From contig CM034543.1 of NCBI GenBank assembly GCA_020002185.1, positions 13,206,087-13,270,086 on the forward strand: a stretch of 64,000 bases of DNA. The letters run 5' to 3'. Source of the stretch: Paraescarpia echinospica (Eukaryota > Annelida > Polychaeta > Sabellida > Siboglinidae). The notes under the pieces are model-generated. The model was not told the DNA's origin, made no database searches, and saw nothing but the letters and a program-made list of their open reading frames with translations. The first letter of the stretch is position 1, and every line of letters starts with the position of its first letter. The translations under genes and the position numbers were made by a program. Positions 55,133 through 64,000 of the stretch are shown piece after piece.

Positions 55133-56268
55133 TAATCCCCCAACTGTATCCGTGTAATGAAAATAAATCGAGCAACAAGTTGTACTGATTGCTGTGATCA
55201 GTTTGAATCTTCAGTGCGTATATATCATCATTTAGTGTGAAGATGTCATCCTAGCTATGAGTTCATGCTATTATTAAAATAGTTAACTAATAATAATAAT
55301 AAATATACACATATTAATTTAGAAGCATAAGTTTGTTTGTAATTGAACATGAGCTCCGTGAACAGACATACAATATTGTTATAATTGTCCTCAATTGTCT
55401 CTCCGACCTGAATGTACTCTGTGCCGCCTTGTCATTGTGATCACCTTTCGAGAGAAGGACCGCGTGTATGACATTGACAATGCCAAGGTAGATTGCAGTA
55501 TTTGTCTTCCAGTAGTGGTGAAGAACGGTTGGCCATTGATTGGCATATTGTCACAGTGACGGGATCTTGCTCCTTCAAATTAAAATAGACACACAAGATA
55601 ATGATCCAATAGTTTGTAAGTTTGAATGCTGTTTAAGTTTATCTTTTTGAGCCATATGTGGTGGTAGGTAGATGGTAGCAGCACACGAACTGGCATATAT
55701 ATATATATAGTCTAGATTGTGTGATCCAGGTGTGGATGCCCAACAACAAAGAACAATTTCACGAAATTTACATATTTACCTGTCCGGCCGTCTTTACGCT
55801 GTTTGTTTATTCATTGGAGAGTTAGCCAATCATTATGACCTTTCAGATTTTCGGTGTGGTTAAATACATGTTTCGATTAATCAATACGCCAAGGGTATTG
55901 ATGTAATCATCAGGCCACTGGTTCGTAAGGATTTTTAAGTGATTAATTCCATTGCTCAGATGGTGCATGTATGCAATAAATTAGGAAAAAACAAAACACC
56001 AACACAGTTTTTGCACCATTACATTTGTGGCTGGTTCCACAAACTTTATCATGCCTATTGAAGTAGAACTGAAAGAAATGTGTTACCACTAACTTACATC
56101 TAAGTTAATAAGTCTTGTTTTATTATGCAGGATCACATTGTGCCAACACCACGTCTTGAGCAAAAGGGAAACCCGTTTATCTCCGAGGACATTCACAAGG
56201 ATGGTACTGTGATTTGCAAATACAGTTGTACAGCACAATTTCTGCACTTTTGGCAGCAACGTTTACCG
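55133..56268. other. Stretch with two weak exon candidates
   Basis: About 55366-55487: acceptor GAACAG|A, a frame reading CTLCRLVIVITFREKDRVYD and IDNAK, donor AAG|GTAGAT. About 56131-56260: acceptor TTATGCAG|G, a frame reading DHIVPTPRLEQKGNPFISED, IHKDGTVICKYSC. Both read like protein and have splice-like borders, but neither was recognised and their frames could not be joined with certainty. A short (TA)n is at about 55697. Confidence 0.3.
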
Positions 56269-56269
56269 C

Positions 56270-56270
56270 T

Positions 56271-56311
<41 letters not shown>

Positions 56312-56320
56312 TATATATAT
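56270..56320. repeat. (TA)n microsatellite
   Basis: TA repeats with one AAA interruption. Confidence 0.9.
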
Positions 56321-57359
56321 GGTGCGTTAGTATCCCCTACATGGGAAGAATAACGTCTGCTTTATATAAATCCAACACCACATTGCAAGGCATGATCGCC
56401 ACAAACCCATGCCGGAAAAAATCCAAATATCCATCAATAATATATATATAACAAAGGATTTTTAATGGCTTTTCCATACTCATTATGTACTACCCAAAAC
56501 ATATAACTTACTTGATGATTTTTACAAGCCGATTAAAACTTCTGGCAATCAAACCCTGAAATGACTTGCTTGTTGCCTATGGCAGCCCTTCAGAATGCTA
56601 AATAAATGGTCATTCTAATAGTGATACGATATAATTATGTTAATGGCTAATAAACTCATTCAAAGTGTTTGTGGTTGGTAACCATGTGACTGTCATTTAC
56701 CCAATAGGACCATTCCATATTAAATCAACCAACGGTCAAACAGTTGGTGCCTCAGAATTTATGTAAATTGTAACCAACGACTAAGTGACCATGTTTAAAG
56801 ATTTCTGAAAAAACCTATACGTTTACATGTAAATTGTGTCTATAATGCCTTATTATGTAAATGGAATAAGTGCACAAAACCACACGTTATATTTGTTACC
56901 TTTTTCAGTTGCCTCTGTAATTAAAAGTTTACAAGAGTGACATCTTAGATATGCTTAATATGAAGTCATATTAATACAGATGATGTACACAACATTCCAG
57001 AATGATAGGTAGATGGACAGTGTTTTAATTGGTGCAAACACATTTTTGTTATATCAAAAACAGTTTTGTGGCAGCCAGTATTTCATTGTTGCATTACACA
57101 ATGTGTAAATGGCAACCATCTATACCTAGTGTCATAATGCATTTCAATACCCAAAAATCTCGGGAAATCCTATAATCAACATATTTACATTGTGCAATGA
57201 CCTTTATTAGATAAACAATATATTACAATTCTAGGATGATGTTCACTATCAAATTATATGTATTCCAAATACGACTGAACAGCATTTTGAACTAATGTTT
57301 AGCTAACAACTTTAGGATTATTCACAATGAAAAATGTTTAAATGTCCACCCTTAAAGGT
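56321..57359. other. AT-rich non-coding stretch
   Basis: No gene or repeat family recognised. Confidence 0.4.
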
Positions 57360-57778
57360 GCATGTTTCAGGCTGCAAATGTGTCCTCCTTGACGGTAATG
57401 CAATATTGCTCCATAATCCAATGTTGCAGATTTAAATACAAAATGGTGCATAATTTAACTTTTCAGTGTGCTAAGTTGCATCTAAAAGGGTTAATTTATG
57501 CACCCTGCAAAGTTGCTCCCTCGTGAGTTAAGATCTGCACCACGAGGTTCAAATCAGCACCCCCGATGTGGGGTGCATATTTGCTCCCTAACAAGTGTAT
57601 ATAAGGTGCATATCAGGAGTTAGTGATTAGCACCCTATAGGGTGCACATTGGGTGCAAATTTGCACCCCAATTTTACGATGCAAATCTGCACCCCATATC
57701 TGGGGTGCAGATTTGAACCCCTTAGGGTGCTCCTGGTGCGACAACTTGAACCATAATTTCTAAGAGAATTGATTTAAG
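57360..57778. repeat. GGTGCA palindrome-rich block, possible transposon right end
   Basis: Many GGGTGCA/TGCACCC inverted pairs: GGGTGCAAATTTGCACCC (57651-57668) and GCACCCTATAGGGTGC (about 57630-57645) are perfect palindromes, and TGCACCCCA/TGGGGTGCA flank a short loop near 57700. The block ends ACCATAATTTCTAAGAGAAT, which shares ATTTCTAAGAG with the right end of the 8.17-kb element at 33041-33051. The layout (palindromic array, then this terminal motif) is the same. No matching left end was found in the window. Confidence 0.55.
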
Positions 57779-58510
57779 ATATGGATCAGCAACACAACAT
57801 TTTTTCCCAATTTCTGCTTAAAGGTTATACTATTTTCTACTATGCGCTAGGCAAAATATTAGGAAGTAATGAACAGACAGCTTCTTAGCAAATCATTCCT
57901 GTTAACAAAACACCATGAATAATTCACGCATATGAATAAAAAAAGATGTAGAAGATGGGAATAACATGGGACCCGATCAGCAAGGCTAGTTTCTCACAGG
58001 AAGATGGTTTATTTACGGGAAAAAAATTAATACTGTTATAAAGTTCACTTACGCACGTGGGTCTACGCGTATGTAAGTGCTTATTAGTTTATTTTCCCCT
58101 TTGGGCGAACATGCGCACGCACCTGCGCAGTCAATTGTGCACGCTTCGCCATGCCTGGTAACTGTCATTGTTGCTAGACGCTCCACCGCTTCCAGCGTTC
58201 ATTCAACAGTGACGTTTGGCTCTTATCTGTCTAATTGATTTCAACTGATTATAGTTGTCACTGCGATGGTATCGCTACGATCTGCCCTACCAACAATTGC
58301 CAACTCGCTAATGTGCTTGTCATCGTTGCCGAAATCAGCCAAGCGTGTCGACACCAGATGCAGTCAATGGTGCGGAACGTCACCAGAGGTACCCGCGGTA
58401 TCAAAAGCCGTGTCCGTCGGTGAAGAAACAAATTGAAATAACACATTAGTCATCGCAATAGACTCAGAACTCAGAAATAATTTTTTTTTAATTTTACCTG
58501 TTTAAACATA
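57779..58510. other. Non-coding stretch
   Basis: Partly CpG-rich (58100-58430). The frames at 58235-58446 on both strands are short and unrecognised. Confidence 0.4.
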
Positions 58511-58696
58511 CAGTCAAACTTCGCTTACGGTCACCTCGGTAATACAGTCACATCGCAATTAAGGTCACCCTAGGACATTCCGAAATTATTTTCTTAACAG
58601 TAAAGTACGGGAAATTAGTTCTGCTAATACGGTCACCTCACTATTCGTGTCATTTTTGTCCAGTCCCAAGGGTGACCTTAAAGGTGACGTTCCACT
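58511..58696. mobile_element. Mariner/pogo-like MITE, 186 bp
   Basis: Left end CAGTCAAACTTCGCTTACGG then TCACC; right end in reverse complement CAGTGGAACGTCACCTTTAA then GGTCACC. Imperfect inverted repeats built on CAGT..AACNTC and GGTCACC, a pattern of Tc1/mariner-type MITEs. GGTCACC motifs also recur inside. Flanking TA duplication is not intact (ATA left, CAC right). Confidence 0.65.
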
Positions 58697-59095
58697 GCAC
58701 ACTGATAACTTACAATAAATAGGGTCGGGGAGACTCCCATTAAGACATACTGCCACTAGCATGGGAACCACCACATAATGGAAATTGTGGATAGCTGAAA
58801 TGGTGGGTAAAGATATAATAGGTTCCATGTGCGTAGAAACGTTAACGAGATCTAACAAGATCATTCGTCTTGCCAACGTTTGATGGCAATAAGTTAAAGC
58901 TAATTCCCGTAGTCGTCTTCTTTAAACCAGTAGTGGTGTTTTATTAGTACCCTCTGGTAGGTCCAACCGAACACATACCGGACCAGTCCGGATCAATCCA
59001 CTCAAATCTGTTTGGATCTTATATTATACGTTCAATAATTAATCACAATTTCTTAAGTTCAAGCCTGTTCATCACAATAGACTAAACGAGTTCTT
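58697..59095. other. Short non-coding stretch
   Basis: No gene or repeat recognised. Confidence 0.4.
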
Positions 59096-59131
59096 GAACT
59101 GAGTCCCACGCTGACGGTCTGTGTGCAGTAT
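59096..59131 (+). repeat. 36-bp direct repeat, copy 1
   Basis: GAACTGAGTCCCACGCTGAC followed by GGTCTGTGTGCAGTAT, identical to 59647-59682. Flanks of the two copies differ. Confidence 0.9.
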
Positions 59132-59646
59132 TTCGTGTACTACTCTACTCGGTACCCCCCCCCCTATTCCCGGTGTATCCGTGTTATGTTCACGCAGCCC
59201 TTTCTCTGTTTGTACTGAATTTACGCCAACTATTGGGTAGGTTGGTATTGGGCAATCAACTTTATTAACACAGGGATTGCCACTGTGCACATATAATATA
59301 TACAATAGTCACATCTTGTGCACAGCCAGGTACATCCAGATTACAGAGTGATGGACCACACATGTTATGTACGACACATTTTTGTACATTTAGAATAATC
59401 ATACTAGACATTTACCAAAAAACCCTTGATTGCTGTTATATTAACTTACAGCATACCGACTGTAATATGCTTACAGTATATAAAACACAAGGGAAAAAGA
59501 TACCTGGTGTGCAGACTGCACACCTTTCTATAGTACTAGCTACAGTAATTCAGCTTGACATATACAAAAGTGGGGGATAAAAGCCCCCCCCCCTATCTTA
59601 CAACATTCATGTAACATCCATATTTAGTTATCTTGCATTATGTATG
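59132..59646. other. Segment between 36-bp direct repeats
   Basis: 515 bp with two C runs (about 59151-59163 and 59583-59592) and an unrecognised 72-codon frame at 59362-59580. Confidence 0.4.
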
Positions 59647-59682
59647 GAACTGAGTCCCACGCTGACGGTCTGTGTGCAGTAT
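59647..59682 (+). repeat. 36-bp direct repeat, copy 2
   Basis: Perfect copy of 59096-59131, 551 bp downstream in the same orientation. Confidence 0.9.
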
Positions 59683-59810
59683 ATAGTAACTGTCATGCGA
59701 CATACAGTATTCTGTAAATGGGATCAAATTTGTATTTCTTTCTAATGCCAGCGAAAGCTACGAATAAACGAGCTACTGCGAAGGGCTCTTCTTAATCGAC
59801 TTGAAGTCTC

Positions 59811-60092
59811 GTGGCAACACTGACTAATTCCTTTTCTCCGAAATCAAAATGTCCATCATCGTCAAGGTTGGAGTCACAAAAGAGAAAACTACCTGAGCAA
59901 AATTTCATAATTCCCAGTAGCGACTTCAAGGGTATTCGTTTGTCTCCTCTGATGGAGGAAACGACGAGCGTTCTCGGTTATGGGAGTCAGCTACAGGGCC
60001 TGCAGCCGTTGGTTACTAGTAATCAACGTCACAGCAGGTGGCTACTATCGATCAAGCCATGGATTCACCTTTCACGACCCCGAATGAAGTAA
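59811..60092 (+). CDS. Unrecognised 93-codon ORF
   Basis: Opens MATLTNSFSPKSKCPSSSRL with a Ser/Lys-rich N-terminus (SQKRKLPEQNF), a middle MEETTSVLGYGSQLQG and a basic end (SRPRMK). No domain or motif recognised. The basic, Ser-rich start recalls ORF1 proteins of LINEs, and a possible LINE-like tail (AAAGAAAAATAAATATTAG) lies 250 bp downstream; this is weak. Could equally be chance or a short exon. Confidence 0.25.
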   Translation: MATLTNSFSPKSKCPSSSRLESQKRKLPEQNFIIPSSDFKGIRLSPLMEETTSVLGYGSQLQGLQPLVTSNQRHSRWLLSIKPWIHLSRPRMK

Positions 60093-62340
60093 GAGTCATG
60101 ACGACTTACCAACACTAACAAAACAACGTTATACATGACAGATTGTTCGGTGTTGATTCAAAATCCCCTGAGTATAATCAGACTGAATGCCCGGTGAAGG
60201 TGTTAGTTTGTATAACAAAATTCGTGATCTTTGTTGTAGTTACTATTTTGTACATTGTTATTGTTGAGCTACGATCTCTTATTGTTGTACATTATGACTT
60301 ATCTGATACTAATCTTAAATATAAACATTAGTATGCTAAAGAAAAATAAATATTAGTTACCTTAAATTTTGATTTTTTTATATTCTCAAACTGTAACCGC
60401 CTTGAATATTTTAAGTGAAATGAATAAGTAACAAGACAGGCAGTGACTAATTATTGTTAACACGCCATTATACAAAACAATCATACTAAACGAAAGTTCG
60501 AAAAACATGTTATCTCCATAACAATCTCATTACGTTTCCCCCTGTAAAAAACGCAAAGGGTCATTTGGTGATTTGTGATTATGGACACAGCAGTTATAAT
60601 ACCATAACCCACCACGTGGCGGCTCTCAGTGTTTGATTTGCCCATGCGCAATGACGTCACGTTCTCGTCAAGTAATTCCTGCACTTCGCCCTACATTACA
60701 AATACTTTGAATTGTTCCAGGTTTTCCGATTTATCGATCATACAGTAAAAAGAGTCCCATCAAGGTTGACTCGTACTTCAACCACCTCCTCTTTCTCTCG
60801 ATTCTTTATTTGGACCATACGCCTTTTATTCTGCTGGGGCGTCCCCTCGTAAACTGTGCCCGAAGTTAGCGTTTGGTCTAGGAGTAAAGCTCTCAACTGG
60901 TTTAGTAGATCACAAGTCAGGTTCTACGGTGTCATAATACGTTGTTTGATCAGACATATCCCGCAGTTGTTTTAACTAAAAGGTTTTGTTTAATTAATCG
61001 AAACAAAAATGCTTAATATTTGGCAGGGGAACTGTGGAGGCATGTTTAAATGTATTTTGCTCTTCTAAATGTTTGCCATAGCAATCTTTTCTGTCTTACC
61101 TAATAGAATATAATAACCTTCGTGTCTCGCCATCTCATTGAGAACTATCGCCTACTTTTAACACGAGGAATACGAAATGCATGACGACTTCTAAATATTC
61201 TTCATTATGTTGTGATAAACCTGATTTACTGGTACAGCTTTGATTTACTTTCTCATCTCGCATTCTGATCTCCTAATCATGTAAGCATTCAATAGACTAT
61301 ATGCAGTTTTATGAAGACCAGGATAACATACAACCTTACAGTGCTCCTCTGTTCACTTTCACATAATTCAGTATCCCATTATTATATTATTTTGAAAGGC
61401 ACTTAATTTTATACGATAATTAAACAATAAAATACACATCATTATAATTATAAATAGGTGTCTACCCAAAACGAGAGTTGGCGCAGTACGTTTTGCAAAC
61501 TGGCAAATATTCCACTAGCAAGCCAATCGATGTTATCACCATCCCTTTGAGCAGTGCAACTTTCTCCCATTATTAATGGCGCATGTTATGTGAGTAGGTC
61601 GCAAAGGCGCGCAAGACGTTTAACTTTTGTTGTCTTGTTAGTAGGAGCTGATATTACTTGTTAATATGTCTCACTACTGACATACTAACGATCTCCGAAA
61701 TGCAAACTTCGAATGGTTTGATCATTAATAAAGTGCACAATATATGTATAATTGAATATCCATGTGTATCCGCTTAGTAATTAACTAATGTTTAATGCTT
61801 ATTAATTTACAACGCGCCATATTTATGTAGTGATATTCGTTGGCGATGTATAAATGACATGATGCAATGTTTATGTGGTAAGATAAACATATGAATATAT
61901 TATTAATGTAAATGTCAAATCTAAACAAACATATGACGTGATGTTGTAGATAGATAGAAGCGCATACAGTACTCTACAACACGATATTTGTTGATAAGAT
62001 ATAGCAGTTAATTACAAGTGAATTGGATAAATAATGTAACCGTGCGCAATATTAAAGTAATGCTTCTTTGGTGTGCTCTTTACAACATACACGTCTCTAG
62101 AGAGTAATAAAGTGGGGTAACACTTTACACGGTTTCGACGCTGGTACTTTGAAAGCTCAGTCACCCAAGTCTCTGTACACTGAATGCAACTATGCTGCAC
62201 ACGCCACAATAGCAACATATACACATTGTAAGTATAAGATGGTATAAATTAAATTTCAGGCAAACACTCTACTCCGAAGATTTCAAATAATTTACTGTAA
62301 AATCGCGCAGCTTGCCAATTTCATAGTGCGTTAGCACTAA
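60093..62340. other. Long non-coding stretch
   Basis: AT-rich and without recognised genes. The frame at 60143-60331 has a hydrophobic stretch (VCITKFVIFVVVTILYIVIV) that could be a membrane segment but has no support. Confidence 0.4.
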
Positions 62341-63000
62341 CAGTACAATGCAATCTCATAAACGGCCTATCAGTAGGGAACTTTGTGTTAAGTTAAATGG
62401 TGATAGCATGAGGGCCCGAGCGATCATAAATAAAATATTATTTTGTAAAACCATAACCGATTACTGGTCCTTTGGGACGGAGAGTTTGAGTGCGCGTCAA
62501 AAACAGATGCCCGTGCCTGACGACGGATCAGAAGGCAGCGAGCGCGTGACAATGCCCACAATACGGGCAGACGCCAGGGAATAGCAGTTGTTCCACGCGG
62601 CCGCTCACGTGCGCAGCGGCGCGTGTCGAGCGCAACCCGCGTGATGCTCTCCGCTTCTTCGCTCGTGAGTGATCGATGCCGCGCGCTGCGCTGGTCGGCA
62701 GTACCCGGGCGAAGGGTTGAGGGGATCCGGTGGGAATAGCGACCGAAGTGGAGCGGGAGTGAGACGCATGAACCGGAACATATGTGGTGTTTTTTGATCG
62801 GCCAATCGACCGATAGCCCCAGGCCGAGTCGATTGATTTCCGCGAAGTGCCGCGTTGCGTGTTGGCCGCACTCCAGAGCTACCAAATAGGCCGACATATG
62901 CGTCGAGGTGCATTCGGGAATCAGACAGACGGCACGGATAAATGCAGAAAATAACACAATACAAAGATTGGCACATACAATAATCCAACAGGTGTATATC
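62341..63000. other. CpG-rich block
   Basis: GC- and CpG-rich, with GATCATAAATAAAA (Hox-type) near 62422 and a 177-codon minus-strand frame at 62424-62957 that has no recognised domain. Open frames on both strands suit a CpG island better than a coding exon. Confidence 0.35.
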
Positions 63001-64000
63001 TAGCGTAGCGCAAGAACATCTACCGCCGCGTACATTGTGTTTCGTTTTACCGAGACATTCAATCTATTAGACAGCAGCTTGTGTAGTTTTGTCAATATCA
63101 CAAATAATTATCGAAATCCATCCGACCATAAAATATCCACTTTAAGCTGCGACTGTTGTCATCCAATAAACCAATTCATTACTAACGCGAACTAGAATCG
63201 AAGTATCGTTAAACGTGGTCGTTCTTGCGAAGGATATGTCATTTCGCACTAAGAATAAGCCTGAAGCTGTGTGGTCCTTATGTTTAGTATTGTCTTCTTA
63301 ATATTAAAATAAATACCCTGGAGGCATACTGCCCGACAACTGGCGTTTAATAAATTATAAACAAAACATTCATGTTGTGAACACTTTTTTTGCAATATTT
63401 CGGTGGTCAGCGAGGCTAACCTCAATGGCTATTTGACGGTCGTCGCGTTCACTTGGTTCTCATACACGCAATCAAGATCTGATTCAGCGAACTTTCTGCT
63501 AATAATTCGCAATCTTGGCCTGAGAGGATACTTCCAGGTAATGGGACAGAATGCCTTGCTTTAACCAGCAGTATAGCACGGACGTCCTCTTCCTGTTACT
63601 GCGATCGTGCAATTTTCCCGACAATTGTCCTGGTGTGCTGCCATATATTAACTTGGCGTTATCTGCGAACGGCAGTGAATCACAGGCCTTTCTATATCGT
63701 GATATACTTTAGTGCAATCTTGCTTGGAACATGTCAGTTTTGGCAGCGACAGATTGCATACATTATTTAACACGTCTAATGTCTATCATTAAACTAATAT
63801 GCATGCATTCCATCATTCCTTCATCGCGCGGTGTCGTGTTTCTAAAGGCCATCTTGGTGTTTGCATGTACAGCTATTTAGGTGTTATTAGTCGTAATACA
63901 CAAAGAATGGCGTCGGTATCCTAGATTGCATATTATTCAGTAAAGCAATATCATTATTTTACGTTTATTCTAAAACATTTTAAAATCAATTACTTGTATT
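63001..64000. other. Non-coding stretch to window end
   Basis: No gene recognised. Contains the third copy of the GGCATACTGCCCG motif at 63320-63354. Confidence 0.4.
63320..63354 (+). repeat. Dispersed motif GGCATACTGCCCG...TTTAATAAA, copy 3
   Basis: GGAGGCATACTGCCCGACAA then CTGGCGTTTAATAAA; same order and orientation as at 3759 and 50125. Confidence 0.5.

Noticed and set aside
60143..60331. Small membrane protein with hydrophobic segment
   Set aside because: AT-rich DNA readily produces Ile/Val/Phe runs; no start context, conservation or splice evidence.
62424..62957. 177-codon minus-strand ORF
   Set aside because: Lies in a CpG-rich block where stops are rare; no domain, overlapping open frame on the other strand.

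Overview
The window is nuclear DNA of an invertebrate animal. It has spliced exons with GT/AG borders, a CR1-type LINE, other LINE fragments, a short-LTR Gypsy retrotransposon, a tRNA-derived SINE with a conserved AAGCGCTTTGAG tail, MITE-like elements and very abundant microsatellites. This mix would fit a mollusc or another marine lophotrochozoan, but nothing seen fixes the species. There are no operons, bacterial genes, rRNA genes or CRISPR arrays.

Layout. 1-24 kb is mostly non-coding: single-copy-looking DNA with CpG-richer blocks near 2.2, 9.0, 13.9, 16.0 and 18.5 kb, broken by simple repeats. The best host-gene evidence here is a possible first coding exon on the minus strand at 18342-18404. 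24.2-33.8 kb is a nested structure. A degenerate LINE reverse-transcriptase gene (24207-24886 and 33056-33800) is split just before its YADD motif by an element of about 8.17 kb (24887-33053). That element has terminal inverted repeats starting CACTCTTAGAAAT, a TA target duplication and palindromic sub-terminal tandem arrays. It carries a multi-exon gene (28273-30997) whose exons join in frame. I recognise no transposase in it. A second LINE fragment and a hAT-like MITE sit in the introns of that gene.

33.8-39.97 kb holds a tetranucleotide satellite, an almost full-length but disabled CR1 LINE on the minus strand (ORF1 with zinc finger and SGNH esterase; ORF2 with endonuclease and reverse transcriptase), and a LINE 3' end. 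39.97-44.3 kb holds a SINE copy, the end of a MITE, a diverged tandem duplication and a few weak candidate exons.

44325-49133 is a young Gypsy retrotransposon on the minus strand: two 161-bp LTRs that look identical by eye, a primer site matching the 3' end of tRNA-Ser(GCU), a polypurine tract, gag and pol. The only break seen is one frameshift in the protease region. 49.2-64 kb holds a 289-bp direct repeat pair, an intact-looking SINE (52540-52872), more microsatellites, a palindrome-rich block at 57.36-57.78 kb that resembles the right end of a relative of the 8.17-kb element, a mariner-like MITE, a 36-bp direct repeat pair and a CpG-rich block near 62.4-63.0 kb.

The strongest candidate for something little described is the 8.17-kb TIR element and the gene inside it. 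The gene looks like a member of a family that I recall as greatly expanded in fish and marine invertebrates under names such as 'uncharacterized' or 'SAMD3-like'. If its relatives elsewhere also lie between CACTCTTAGAAAT ends, a mobile element would explain that expansion. All statements come from reading the sequence; no database search was run.
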